This document shows positions 15,869 through 24,310 of a stretch of 64,000 nt of DNA, one piece after another (position 1 is the first letter of the stretch; each line of letters opens with the position of its first letter). This DNA comes from Streptomyces rishiriensis (lineage in GTDB: Bacteria > Actinomycetota > Actinomycetes > Streptomycetales > Streptomycetaceae). Both the position numbers and the translations under genes were made by a program. The notes under the pieces were generated by a model. The model ran no database searches and was not told the origin of the DNA. It worked only from the letters and a program-made list of their open reading frames with translations. Where the stretch lies: NCBI RefSeq assembly GCF_030815485.1, contig NZ_JAUSWV010000002.1, positions 6,324,001 to 6,388,000 of the forward strand. Reading direction: 5' to 3'.

Positions 15869-16723
15869 ATGTGTGAAAGGCCCGAATCCGTTGGTGAGTC
15901 GACTGCCGGGGAGGAGGTGAAACGCAAGCGGCTCGACCTGAGCGTGCCTCAGGTCGCCGGCAGCGCCGTGGCCGCGGTGGTGGCCGCGAAACTCGCCTCG
16001 TACTTCGGGGTCTACGGCACGATCCTCGGCGCGGGTCTGGTCAGTGTCGTCGCCACCTGTGGCGGATCGCTCTTCCAGCACTTCTTCAGGCGTACCGGGG
16101 AGCAGTTGCGCGAAGTTCAGGTCCGCGAGCCACAGGTCCGCGAGCCACGGGTCCGCGACACCTGGGTGGCCGCGGAACCGAGGGTGCGCACACCGCCCGC
16201 GCCGGGCGAGTTCACCGAGGGCACCGTCCACCGCGCCCGGAGCGGGCGCCGCAAGCGGCCGGTGGCGGCCGCCGCGCTCGTCTTCGGGGTCGCGATGGCC
16301 GGGATCACCACGTACGAGCTGGTGTCGGGCGACAGTTTCAGCGGCGACCGGGGCACGACGGTCACCGAGGCGGTCACGGGTGGCGGTTCCTCGTCCGGTT
16401 CGTCGCCCGGCCCCTCCGGCGCGGAGTCGGACAGCACCTCTGCGCCCGCCTCCTCGTCGTCGCCCTCCTCGCCTTCGGCCGGGGGGTCGGCTGCCTCGGG
16501 CGGGGTCTCCCCGTCGGCGAGCGGCAGCGGGGAGGACGCGGAGGAGGACCCCGGCGGTACGACGGCCGGGACCGCGCCGACTCCCACGGCCACGGTGGGC
16601 AGTTCGGGGACCGACGACCCGGCGGTCCCCGTACCCACGGAGTCGGCTACGACCCCAGCACCCTCCGCAAGTAGTCGTTCTGGAACAGGCGATCAGGGTC
16701 CAGCCGATCCCGCAGCGCCGTGA
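15869..16723 (+). CDS. Membrane protein with Ser/Gly/Thr/Pro-rich extracytoplasmic tail, unknown function
   Basis: This 284-residue protein has a hydrophobic first segment at about residues 30-70 (GSAVAAVVAAKLASYFGVYG...), then a basic cytoplasmic loop containing three copies of a VRE/DPxVR-type unit (VQVREPQVREPRVRDTW). A second transmembrane helix follows at about 130-148 (VAAAALVFGVAMAGITTYEL). The last about 130 residues are low complexity (Ser, Gly, Pro, Thr, Glu) and probably lie outside the cell. The ATG at 15869 has AGGAAGG upstream at longer spacing. The 3' end overlaps the 3' end of the convergent oxidase gene by 77 nt, which is unusual. I recognise no family function. Confidence 0.72.
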   Translation: MCERPESVGESTAGEEVKRKRLDLSVPQVAGSAVAAVVAAKLASYFGVYGTILGAGLVSVVATCGGSLFQHFFRRTGEQLREVQVREPQVREPRVRDTWVAAEPRVRTPPAPGEFTEGTVHRARSGRRKRPVAAAALVFGVAMAGITTYELVSGDSFSGDRGTTVTEAVTGGGSSSGSSPGPSGAESDSTSAPASSSSPSSPSAGGSAASGGVSPSASGSGEDAEEDPGGTTAGTAPTPTATVGSSGTDDPAVPVPTESATTPAPSASSRSGTGDQGPADPAAP

Positions 16724-17975
16724 ACTCGCCGAAGCGCGGATAGGCGCCGGCGAAGTAGTCGGCGTCCCGTGTGTGCACCTTGCCCCAGTGCGGCCGGCCC
16801 TCATGGGCGGTGAAGATGCGCTCGGCGGCGGTGAAGTACCCCTGGTAGGGCGTGCCCTTGACCATGTGGACGGCGATGTATGCGCTGTCGCGACCGGAGG
16901 CGGTGGACAGCGTGATGTCGTCGGCGGGCGCGGTGCGCACCTCCACGGGGAAGCTGACGCGCAGGCCCGAGCGGTCGAGCATCGCCTTCAGCTCGCGCAG
17001 CGTCTCGGTCACCGCCTCGCGCGGAACGGCGTACTCCATCTCCACGAAGCGCACCCGGCGCTCAGACGTGAAGACCTTGTAGGGGATGTCCGTGTAGGTG
17101 CGCGCGGACAGCGCCTTGCTGGACACCTGCGCGATGGTCGGGATCGTGGCGGGGACCGCCCGGCCCACCCACTGCGCCACCTGGAAGACGCCGTTGGAGA
17201 GGAACTCGTCCTCGATCCAGCTGGAGACCCGGCTCACCGGTTCGCGGGGGCCCGCACTGCGGTTGTTGCGCTTGGTGTTGGTGCTCCCTGTGTGCGGGAA
17301 CCAGTAGAACTCGAAATGCTCGTTCTCGGCCCACAGTTCGTCGAAGTCGGCGAGGACCTTGTCGAAGGGCATCGGTTCCTCCCGCGCGGTGAGCAGGAAG
17401 ATCGGTTCCACGGCGAAGGTGATCGCGGTGACGATGCCGAGGGCGCCCAGGCCGATGCGGGCGGCGGCGAAGAGCGCGCGCTCCTCGTCGGTCCCCTTCT
17501 CCGAGCAGGTCACCACCGACCCGTCCGCCGTGACGAGCTCGAGTCCCTTGATCTGGGCGGCGATCGAGGCGGACTCGCGGCCGGTGCCGTGTGTGCCGGT
17601 GCTGACGGCCCCGGACACCGTCTGCTCCATGATGTCGCCCATGTTGGTGAGCGACAGGCCCTCGCGCGCGAGAGCGAGGTTGAGTCTCTTGAGCGGGGTG
17701 CCGGCCTCGACCGTGACGGTCATGTTGTCGCGATCGATGTCGCGGATACCGGTCAACAGTTGAGGTCGGATCAATACACCGTCGGTCGCCGCGATCGAGG
17801 TGAAGGAGTGGCCGGTGCCCACGGCCTTCACCTTCAGACCGTCCTCGGCGGCCCGGCGCACGGCCTCGGCCAGCTCGTCGACGGAGGCCGGCGTGACCTC
17901 CCGCGCCGGCCGCGCGGCGACATTGCCGCCCCAGTTACGCCACGTGGCGTTCTTGCCGCTCGCTGTGCTGCTCAA
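16647..17975 (-). CDS. FAD-dependent sugar-lactone oxidase (D-arabinono-1,4-lactone oxidase family)
   Basis: This 442-residue protein is a vanillyl-alcohol-oxidase-type flavoenzyme. The FAD-binding PCMH domain is at about residues 20-190, with the likely flavin-linking histidine in VGTGHSFTSI (H56). The C-terminal ALO domain carries the HWxK signature in RPHWGKVHTRD. Family members oxidise aldono-lactones or alditols with oxygen, giving hydrogen peroxide. No signal peptide is seen. The start lies inside the 3' end of the upstream MFS gene (41-nt overlap), so the two are translationally coupled. The upstream iron box may control both genes. Confidence 0.88.
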   Translation of the reverse strand: MSSTASGKNATWRNWGGNVAARPAREVTPASVDELAEAVRRAAEDGLKVKAVGTGHSFTSIAATDGVLIRPQLLTGIRDIDRDNMTVTVEAGTPLKRLNLALAREGLSLTNMGDIMEQTVSGAVSTGTHGTGRESASIAAQIKGLELVTADGSVVTCSEKGTDEERALFAAARIGLGALGIVTAITFAVEPIFLLTAREEPMPFDKVLADFDELWAENEHFEFYWFPHTGSTNTKRNNRSAGPREPVSRVSSWIEDEFLSNGVFQVAQWVGRAVPATIPTIAQVSSKALSARTYTDIPYKVFTSERRVRFVEMEYAVPREAVTETLRELKAMLDRSGLRVSFPVEVRTAPADDITLSTASGRDSAYIAVHMVKGTPYQGYFTAAERIFTAHEGRPHWGKVHTRDADYFAGAYPRFGEFTALRDRLDPDRLFQNDYLRRVLGS

Positions 17976-19173
17976 CGGTGCCTCCCCGACCCGGCGCCGG
18001 CCTGCTCAGCCGGCGGTACCCCAGGAAACCGACCGCGACCGCGACGGCTCCGGACACCGCCGGAACCCCGTACCCGGCCTGTGCGCCCGCCGCGTCGATG
18101 ACCCAGCCGGCGAGGGAGGACCCGAGCGCGACGCCGACCGCGAGCCCGGTGCTGATCCAGGTCATGCCCTCGGTCAGTTGTGCGCGTGGTACGTGCTCTT
18201 CGATGAGGGACATCGTGGTGATCATCGTCGGAGCGATGGCCAGACCCGCAAAGAAGAGCGCCACGGCCAGAGACGGCAAGTTTCCGACCAGTAGGAGGGG
18301 GATCATACTCACGCCCATCATGAACACGCCCAGCAGCCAGCGACGTTCCGGCGCCCCCTTGAGGCGCAGCAGGCCGAACACGAGCCCGGCCACGCAGGAA
18401 CCGGCCGCGTAGAGCGCGAGGACGACGCTGGCGGCGCTCTTGTGGCCCTGCTCGTCGGCGAAGGCGACGGTGACCACGTCGACCGCCCCGAAGATCGTTC
18501 CGGTAGCCACGAAGGTGGCCACCAGGACCTGGAGTCCGGGCGAGCGCAGGGCGGAACCGCCGCCGCGCTGCCCGCGCGGGTGCGGCGCGGGCTCGGTGGC
18601 CCGCTGAGCGGTCAGCCAGAAGACGCCCACGGCGAGGAAGCCGGCCGCCAGCAGTGGTCCCGCCTCCGGGAACCAGGCCGTGGACAGGCCGATGGAGACG
18701 ATCGGCCCGAAGATGAAGCACACCTCGTCCACGACGGACTCGAACGAGTACGCGATGTGCAGTTGTGGCGTGCCCCGGTACAGGGCCGCCCAACGGGCCC
18801 GGATCATCGCGCCGAGGCTCGGCACGGAACCGATCCCGGCGGCGCACACGAACAGCACCCAGTCCGGCCACTCGAAGTGCGCGGCCAGCAGCAGTCCGGC
18901 CGCGGCGGCGAGCGCGACGAGTGTCGCGGGGCGCAGCACCCTGCGCTGACCGTGCACATCCACCAGGCGCGATATCTGCGGTCCGAAGGCGGCCGCCGCC
19001 AGAGCGATGGTCGCCGACAACGCGCCCGCCAGCCCGTAGCGCCCGGTGAGCTGGGAGACCATCGTGACCACGCCGATGCCCATCATCGACAGCGGCATCC
19101 TGCCGACGAAGCCCGCGGCGGAGAAGCCCTTGGAGCCGGGGGCGGCGAACAGGGCGCGGTAGGGGCTGGGCAC
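17935..19173 (-). CDS. MFS transporter, candidate iron-regulated exporter
   Basis: This major-facilitator protein of about 412 residues has 12 predicted membrane helices, the cytoplasmic loop pattern of the family and no binding-protein partner. I chose the GTG at 19171-19173 because GGAG lies 5 nt upstream. GTG 19197 gives 8 more residues but lacks a ribosome site. A promoter-like pair TTGCGT-18 nt-TAAGCT reads toward this gene (about 19334-19305) and overlaps a DtxR/DmdR-type iron box at 19309-19327, suggesting repression when iron is plentiful. The substrate is unknown; siderophore or haem-precursor export would fit the control. Confidence 0.82.
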   Translation of the reverse strand: MPSPYRALFAAPGSKGFSAAGFVGRMPLSMMGIGVVTMVSQLTGRYGLAGALSATIALAAAAFGPQISRLVDVHGQRRVLRPATLVALAAAAGLLLAAHFEWPDWVLFVCAAGIGSVPSLGAMIRARWAALYRGTPQLHIAYSFESVVDEVCFIFGPIVSIGLSTAWFPEAGPLLAAGFLAVGVFWLTAQRATEPAPHPRGQRGGGSALRSPGLQVLVATFVATGTIFGAVDVVTVAFADEQGHKSAASVVLALYAAGSCVAGLVFGLLRLKGAPERRWLLGVFMMGVSMIPLLLVGNLPSLAVALFFAGLAIAPTMITTMSLIEEHVPRAQLTEGMTWISTGLAVGVALGSSLAGWVIDAAGAQAGYGVPAVSGAVAVAVGFLGYRRLSRPAPGRGGTVEQHSERQERHVA

Positions 19174-19308
19174 GGGGTCTCCGGTGGGTCCGGGCACGCG
19201 CGCGTGACGCTCGGCGCGGCGTGAGAAAGGCGGCTCGGCAGGGACTCGGCAAGGCGTGCGGTGAGCCCGGCAGGGCCGGTAAGGCGTGAAGACGGCTCAT
19301 ACAGCTTA

Positions 19309-19327
19309 CGAAGTTAGGCAACCCTAA
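19309..19327. promoter_or_regulatory. Iron box (DmdR1/IdeR-type operator)
   Basis: The 19-mer CGAAGTTAGGCAACCCTAA matches the DtxR-family consensus TTAGGTTAGGCTAACCTAA at 14 of 19 positions, including the core TTAGGC and CCTAA. It lies between the divergent MFS gene and hemH and overlaps a candidate -35/-10 pair reading toward the MFS gene. Confidence 0.65.
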
Positions 19328-19404
19328 CGCAATCGGACGGGGAGGTACCCCGCCCGGCACCCCACCGTTTCCCGCCTGTCGGAGGCGGGTGGCAGGATCG
19401 ACTC

Positions 19405-20532
19405 ATGCGAGACGCGCTCGATGCCACCCCCTACGACGCCCTGCTCCTGCTCTCCTTCGGCGGCCCGGAAGGCCCGGACGACGTGGTCCCGTTCCTGGAG
19501 AACGTGACGCGCGGGCGCGGCATCCCCAAGGAACGCCTCAAGGAAGTGGGCCGGCACTACTTTCTGTTCGGCGGGGTCAGCCCCATCAACGACCAGAACC
19601 GCGCCCTGCTGGACGCCCTGCGCAAGGACTTCGCCGACCACGGCCTGGACCTGCCGATCTACTGGGGCAACCGCAACTGGGCCCCGTACCTCACGGACAC
19701 CCTGCGTGAGATGGTCGGCGACGGCAGGCGCCGGATCCTCGTCCTCGCCACCAGCGCCTACGCCTCGTACTCCGGCTGCCGTCAGTACCGCGAGAACCTC
19801 GCCGACTCGCTGGCCGTGCTGGAGGCCGAGGGACTCGAACTGCCGAAGGTCGACAAGCTGCGGCACTACTTCAACCACCCCGGCTTCCTGGAGCCCATGA
19901 TCGAGGGGGTGCTCCGGTCGCTGGCCGACCTCCCCGACGAGGTCAGGGACGGCGCGCATCTCGCCTTCTCGACCCACTCCATCCCGATCGCGTCCGCCGA
20001 CACCTCCGGACCGGTCGAGGACCACGGCGACGGCGGCGCCTACGTGAAGCAGCATCTGGACACCGCACGGCTCATCGCCGACGCCGTCCGCGAACGCACC
20101 GGCGTCGACCATCCCTGGCAGCTCGTCTACCAGTCCCGCTCCGGCGCCCCGCACATCCCCTGGCTGGAGCCCGACATCTGCGACCACCTGGAGGAGCGGC
20201 ACGCGGCCGCCGTCCCGGCCGTCGTGATGGCTCCCATCGGCTTCGTCTCCGACCACATGGAGGTCCTGTACGACCTCGACACGGAGGCCAGGGCCAAGGC
20301 GGAGGAACTGGGCCTGCCGGTGCGCCGCTCGGCCACCGTCGGCGCCGACCCGCGCTTCGCCGCCGCGGTCCGTGAGCTCGTCCTCGAGCGCGCCGCGGCC
20401 GAGAGCGGACGCGAGGTCGCTCCGTGCGCGCTGGGGGCGCTCGGCGCGAGCCACAACCTGTGCCCGGTCGGCTGCTGCCCCGCCCGCGCCCCCAAGCCCG
20501 CCGCCGCGGGCGCCGACAGCCCCTACGCGTGA
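19405..20532 (+). CDS. hemH: Ferrochelatase (coproporphyrin-type of Actinobacteria)
   Basis: This 375-residue enzyme inserts Fe2+ into a porphyrin; in Actinobacteria it acts on coproporphyrin III (CpfC in the newer naming). Family landmarks are LLLLSFGGPEGPDDV, YWGNRNWAPY, the metal-site histidine in FSTHSIP, and the YQSRSGAPHIPWLEPDI segment. Cysteines C125 (SGCRQY), C341, C353 and C357/C358 (LCPVGCCP) fit the [2Fe-2S] cluster of the mycobacterial enzyme. The ATG at 19405 lies 6 nt after CAGGAT (19393-19398), so it is probably leaderless. The iron box sits 78 nt upstream, but the promoter it overlaps reads the other way. An IMPase-like gene follows 8 nt after the stop. Confidence 0.93.
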   Translation: MRDALDATPYDALLLLSFGGPEGPDDVVPFLENVTRGRGIPKERLKEVGRHYFLFGGVSPINDQNRALLDALRKDFADHGLDLPIYWGNRNWAPYLTDTLREMVGDGRRRILVLATSAYASYSGCRQYRENLADSLAVLEAEGLELPKVDKLRHYFNHPGFLEPMIEGVLRSLADLPDEVRDGAHLAFSTHSIPIASADTSGPVEDHGDGGAYVKQHLDTARLIADAVRERTGVDHPWQLVYQSRSGAPHIPWLEPDICDHLEERHAAAVPAVVMAPIGFVSDHMEVLYDLDTEARAKAEELGLPVRRSATVGADPRFAAAVRELVLERAAAESGREVAPCALGALGASHNLCPVGCCPARAPKPAAAGADSPYA

Positions 20533-20540
20533 GGAACGGC

Positions 20541-21356
20541 GTGACCGACCCCCTGCACACCGAACTGCTCGATCTCGCCATGGAGGCCGCCCGCCGGGCC
20601 GGCGCACTGCTGCGGGACGGCCGCCCGGCCGATCTCGCGGTCGCCGCCACCAAGTCGAGCCCGATCGACGTGGTCACCGAGATGGACATCGCGGCCGAGA
20701 AACTGATCACGGGGCTCATCTCCGAGCACCGCCCCGACGACGGTTTCCTCGGCGAGGAGGGCGCCTCCAGCGAGGGCACCAGCGGCATCCGCTGGGTGAT
20801 CGACCCCCTCGACGGCACGGTCAACTACCTCTACGGACTGCCCACCTGGGCCGTCTCCATCGCCGCCGAGCAGGACGGCGAGGCCGTCGTCGGGGTCGTC
20901 GAGATCCCGATGCGCGGCGAGACGTACCACGCGGTGCGCGGCGGCGGGGCGTGGGGGAGCGGCGCCCCGGAGGGCGAGCGCGCCCTGTCCTGCCGTACCG
21001 CGGCGCCCCTCGAGCAGGCCCTGGTCTCCACCGGCTTCAACTACGTCACCGAGGTGCGCGCCCATCAGGCCGACGTCGCGCAACGGCTGATCCCGTTGCT
21101 GCGGGACATCCGGCGCAGCGGCTCGGCCGCGGTCGACCTGTGCGACGTGGCCGCGGGTCGCCTCGACGGCTACTACGAACGCGGGCTGCATCCCTGGGAC
21201 CTCGCGGCGGGCGACCTGATCGCCCGGGAAGCGGGCGCGCTGACCGGTGGGCGGCCCGGAGAGCGCCCCGCACGCGACCTGGCGGTGGCGGCCTCCCCCG
21301 GCGTCTTCGAGCCCCTCCAGCGACTCCTGGACGACTTCGGCGCCTGGCACGACTGA
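20541..21356 (+). CDS. Inositol monophosphatase family protein
   Basis: This 271-residue Mg2+-dependent phosphatase has the family motifs GEE (FLGEEG), DPLDGTVNY, and WDLAAGDLIAREAG, which bind three metals and the phosphate. Substrates in this family include inositol-1-phosphate, histidinol phosphate and fructose-1,6-bisphosphate; sequence alone does not decide. The GTG at 20541 with GAGGAAC 6 nt upstream is preferred over GTG 20529, which overlaps the hemH stop. It is co-transcribed with hemH and followed by a terminator. Confidence 0.88.
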   Translation: MTDPLHTELLDLAMEAARRAGALLRDGRPADLAVAATKSSPIDVVTEMDIAAEKLITGLISEHRPDDGFLGEEGASSEGTSGIRWVIDPLDGTVNYLYGLPTWAVSIAAEQDGEAVVGVVEIPMRGETYHAVRGGGAWGSGAPEGERALSCRTAAPLEQALVSTGFNYVTEVRAHQADVAQRLIPLLRDIRRSGSAAVDLCDVAAGRLDGYYERGLHPWDLAAGDLIAREAGALTGGRPGERPARDLAVAASPGVFEPLQRLLDDFGAWHD

Positions 21357-21377
21357 TGCGCTCGCGCGGACATGCGA

Positions 21378-21410
21378 AGGGGCCCCGGCGCTGGATTCGC
21401 CGGGGCCCCT
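21378..21410. terminator. Bidirectional terminator after the IMPase gene
   Basis: A 13-bp perfect stem AGGGGCCCCGGCG/CGCCGGGGCCCCT with the 7-nt loop CTGGATT lies between two convergent genes. Confidence 0.85.
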
Positions 21411-21429
21411 CCGCGTACCTGCGAACTGC

Positions 21430-21603
21430 TCAGACGCTCGTCGCGCCGACCTCCACGCCGTGCTCGGCGGCGAGGCGGCGCAGGTCGTCGAGCTCGGCCT
21501 GTTCCACCTCGACGAGGAAGTCGTCGCCCTCGTCGCGAGCCCGCGTCAGGTCGGACTCGGTCGTCCTTATGCGGTGCAGAAGTCCTGCGGTGAATGCGTC
21601 CAT
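21430..21603 (-). CDS. Small coiled-coil protein, conserved hypothetical
   Basis: This 57-residue acidic protein (MDAFTAGLLHRIRTTESDLT...) has heptad-like spacing of Leu, Ile and Val through residues 8-46 and probably forms one long helix or a hairpin. The ATG at 21601-21603 has GAGGGGG upstream at proper spacing. A longer frame exists but lacks a start signal. The function is unknown. It lies between the IMPase gene and cutR, pointing away from cutR. Confidence 0.75.
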   Translation of the reverse strand: MDAFTAGLLHRIRTTESDLTRARDEGDDFLVEVEQAELDDLRRLAAEHGVEVGATSV

Positions 21604-22017
21604 GCTGCGCCCCCTCGTCCTGGGTCGTGGGTAGGTGGCACGGGGGTGTGCCGGTCGGGAAGGGGCGATCACGTCTGCCACAGGTGCCCAGCGCTGTCCG
21701 CCGGGCGGCGACGGTGCCGGACACCCACGCCCACTCTGCGGCTGCGGACCGCGGAGTACCGCATGGTGCTGCGGCACATGCAGAGCGTGATCGCGGGGTG
21801 TAAAGCCGTCCTCCCCCCGCTCCCTTCCGCGGAAACCTCAACCTCACGAGAAAATCTCGCATTCCCGGGCTTCACACCCGCCCTTCATCTTCCGCGCACC
21901 CGCCTTACCGCCGACTTATGGCCGAAAAGGGCAGGATGGAAGCCCACACTCACCGGAACCCCCGCCCGCGTGCGCTCACGGAGCGCTACGCGGGTGGACA
22001 CAGGAAGGACAAGCGAC
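21604..22017. other. Intergenic region upstream of cutR
   Basis: No gene is visible in these 414 bases. The part from about 21800 is lower in GC and should hold the cutRS promoter. A short inverted repeat CGAGAAAATCTCG lies at about 21848-21860 and could be a regulator site. Confidence 0.4.
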
Positions 22018-22671
22018 GTGCGCGTACTCGTCGTCGAGGACGAGCAGCTGCTCGCCGATGCGGTGGCCACCGGGCTGCGCCGGGAGGCCATGGCCGTCGA
22101 CGTCGTGTACGACGGCGCGGCCGCTCTGGAGCGCATCGGCGTCAACGACTACGACGTGGTCGTCCTCGACCGGGACCTCCCCCTCGTCCACGGCGACGAC
22201 GTCTGCCGCAAGATCGTCGAACTCGGCATGCCCACACGCGTGTTGATGCTCACGGCCTCAGGCGACGTCAGCGACCGCGTCGAGGGACTGGAGATCGGCG
22301 CCGACGACTATCTCCCCAAGCCCTTCGCCTTCAGCGAGCTGATCGCACGCGTGCGCGCCCTCGGCCGCCGCACCAGCCTTCCGCTGCCGCCCGTACTGGA
22401 GCGGGCCGGCATCAAGCTCGACCCCAACCGCCGCGAGGTCTTCCGCGACGGCAAGGAGGTGCAGCTCGCGCCCAAGGAGTTCGCCGTCCTGGAGGTGCTG
22501 ATGCGCAGCGAGGGAGCGGTGGTCTCCGCGGAGCAGCTCCTGGAGAAGGCCTGGGACGAGAACACCGACCCGTTCACCAACGTCGTACGCGTGACCGTCA
22601 TGACGCTCCGCCGCAAGCTGGGCGAACCTCCGGTGATCGTCACCGTCCCCGGTTCCGGCTACCGGATCTGA
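22018..22671 (+). CDS. cutR: Response regulator CutR (OmpR family)
   Basis: This 217-residue response regulator has the receiver domain at residues 1-115, phospho-acceptor D51 in VVLDRDLP, the acidic pocket at E7/D8 and K101 in LPKPF. The OmpR-type winged helix (about 125-217) ends in VRVTVMTLRRKLGE and VPGSGYRI. The GTG start has AAGGAC upstream. It is followed 6 nt later by the sensor kinase gene. CutRS in Streptomyces senses misfolded or unoxidised secreted protein and controls secretion-stress proteases such as HtrA types; this assignment rests on the length, the pairing and the cysteines of CutS. Confidence 0.9.
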   Translation: MRVLVVEDEQLLADAVATGLRREAMAVDVVYDGAAALERIGVNDYDVVVLDRDLPLVHGDDVCRKIVELGMPTRVLMLTASGDVSDRVEGLEIGADDYLPKPFAFSELIARVRALGRRTSLPLPPVLERAGIKLDPNRREVFRDGKEVQLAPKEFAVLEVLMRSEGAVVSAEQLLEKAWDENTDPFTNVVRVTVMTLRRKLGEPPVIVTVPGSGYRI

Positions 22672-22677
22672 TCCGCC

Positions 22678-23913
22678 GTGGCATCGACACCCGCGCCGTC
22701 CCAGGCGCCCCCGAAGCCCACGTGGGACCCCAGGCGCCCGCAGGACGCCCTCCCGTGGCTGCGACCGACCATCCGCATACGGCTCACCCTGCTCTACGGC
22801 GGTATGTTCCTGATCGCCGGCATCCTGCTGCTGTCGATCATCTACCTGCTCGCCGCCAACGCGCTGAACGTCGGCAGTGATCTGCCCTTCAGGGTCATCT
22901 CCGGGCAGGTGTCCAGCGAGACCTGCAACATCGGCTCCACCACCCCGACCGCGTCCGAGCTCAACCACGCTCTCAACGGGTGTGTGAACGAACAGCGTCA
23001 GCACGCCCTGGACAACCTCCTCAGCCGCTCCCTGCTGGCCCTCCTGGGCCTCGCCGTGATCGCCTTCGCCTTCGGCTATGCCATGGCAGGCCGGGTGCTG
23101 TCCCCGCTCGGCCGGATCACCCGCACGGCGCGCGCGGTGGCCGGCTCGGACCTGTCCCGCCGTATCGAGCTGGACGGCCCGGACGACGAGCTGAAGGAGC
23201 TGGCGGACACCTTCGACGAGATGCTGGAGCGGCTGCAGCGGGCCTTCACGGCTCAGCAGCGGTTCGTCGGCAACGCCTCGCACGAGCTGCGGACACCGCT
23301 CGCGATCAACCGGACGCTTCTGGAGGTGCACCTGTCGGATCCGGGCGCTCCGGTGGAACTGCAGCAGCTCGGCAAGACGCTGCTGGCCACCAACGAACGC
23401 AGCGAACAGCTCGTCGAGGGGTTGCTGCTGCTCGCCCGCAGCGACAACCAGATCGTCGAGCGCAAGCCGGTCGACCTCGCCGAGGTCGCCGAGCAGGCCG
23501 TCGATCAGGTGCACGGGGAGGCGGCGGCCAAGGGCGTGGTGATCCGAGGTGAGCAGAAACCCGCCGTGGTTCAGGGCAACGGCGTGCTGTTGGAGCGGAT
23601 CGCGCTGAATCTCGTGCAGAACGCCGTACGGTACAACGTGTCCGAGGGCGGCTGGGTCGAGGTGACCACCGAGGTCCGGCACGGGCAGGCCGTCCTCGTG
23701 GTGTCGAACACCGGGCCGGTCGTGCCCGCATACGAGATCGATAATCTGTTCGAGCCGTTCCGTCGCCTGCGCACGGAGCGGACCGGCAGTGACAAGGGGG
23801 TCGGGTTGGGCCTGTCCATCGTGCGGTCCGTCGCCCGGGCGCACGGCGGTCATATCGCGGCCCAGCCGCGCGAGGGGGGTGGGCTCGTGATGCGGGTCAC
23901 CTTCCCCGTCTGA
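22678..23913 (+). CDS. cutS: Sensor histidine kinase CutS
   Basis: This 411-residue membrane kinase has TM1 at about residues 36-60, a short external sensor loop at 61-118 and TM2 at about 119-138. HAMP follows at 139-190, the dimerisation helix with phospho-histidine H202 (GNASHELRTPL), and a HATPase domain with N box LNLVQNAVRYN and G box DKGVGLGLSIV. The sensor loop has exactly two cysteines, C83 and C102, which could form a disulfide and so report extracellular redox or folding state. The GTG start lies 6 nt after the cutR stop. Confidence 0.92.
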   Translation: MASTPAPSQAPPKPTWDPRRPQDALPWLRPTIRIRLTLLYGGMFLIAGILLLSIIYLLAANALNVGSDLPFRVISGQVSSETCNIGSTTPTASELNHALNGCVNEQRQHALDNLLSRSLLALLGLAVIAFAFGYAMAGRVLSPLGRITRTARAVAGSDLSRRIELDGPDDELKELADTFDEMLERLQRAFTAQQRFVGNASHELRTPLAINRTLLEVHLSDPGAPVELQQLGKTLLATNERSEQLVEGLLLLARSDNQIVERKPVDLAEVAEQAVDQVHGEAAAKGVVIRGEQKPAVVQGNGVLLERIALNLVQNAVRYNVSEGGWVEVTTEVRHGQAVLVVSNTGPVVPAYEIDNLFEPFRRLRTERTGSDKGVGLGLSIVRSVARAHGGHIAAQPREGGGLVMRVTFPV

Positions 23914-23987
23914 GATCATGTCGCCGACACACACGGGGATGTTCGCTTTGCGCGGAATCTTCTGTGCCTCGACCTGGCTTTCCCGTG

Positions 23988-24001
23988 TGTGATCGATCAC
24001 A
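23988..24001. promoter_or_regulatory. Palindrome TGTGATCGATCACA, possible operator
   Basis: This is a perfect 14-bp palindrome 75 nt after cutS. It resembles a CRP half-site pair (TGTGA/TCACA) but with a 4-bp instead of a 6-bp spacer, so a CRP-type regulator is not assured. Confidence 0.4.
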
Positions 24002-24053
24002 AGGGCGAATATCCGGCCATCTACTCTCCGTGATCATGAATGCCGTCGTAAAG

Positions 24054-24072
24054 CCCGGAAAATCCGGGTTTT
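24054..24072 (+). terminator. Terminator-like hairpin downstream of cutS
   Basis: The stem CCCGGA/TCCGGG with loop AAA is followed by TTTT and lies 140 nt after the cutS stop. It is short but has the classical stem plus T-run shape. Confidence 0.5.
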
Positions 24073-24310
24073 CAGGGGTCCTGATCACGGGAAGTACACG
24101 GTGAGACGCCTTTGAAGTGCGGCAATCGGACCGTGTACGGTCCCGATCGCCATCCAAGCCGATCACTCGTGAGGAGTTCGGTTGGGTGTCGATTGAGTAA
24201 CAGACCTTGATGTGAGGCAAAATCTCCGCCTCGAGGCGGGCACAAGTCCGGCCTCTCACGCGTTACGTGCGCTGGAGACACCAGCAGATACCCAGAGGGG
24301 GAGAGGCGAA

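Larger units (their letters stand above)
23914..24310. other. Intergenic region between cutS and the DUF4193 gene
   Basis: This 397-base stretch is lower in GC than the flanking genes and has no convincing gene. It holds a 14-bp perfect palindrome (23988-24001), a terminator-like hairpin (24054-24072), and an inverted repeat GTACACGGT/ACCGTGTAC (24094-24102 and 24130-24138). It must contain the promoter of the DUF4193 gene. Confidence 0.5.

Noticed and set aside
23988..24001. TGTGATCGATCACA as a CRP site
   Set aside because: The half-sites match but the spacer is 4 bp instead of 6, so CRP binding is not supported. It is kept only as a palindrome.
24036..24104. A 22-codon frame (MNAVVKPGKSGFSG...) downstream of cutS
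   Set aside because: It has no ribosome site and crosses the terminator-like hairpin at 24054-24072.
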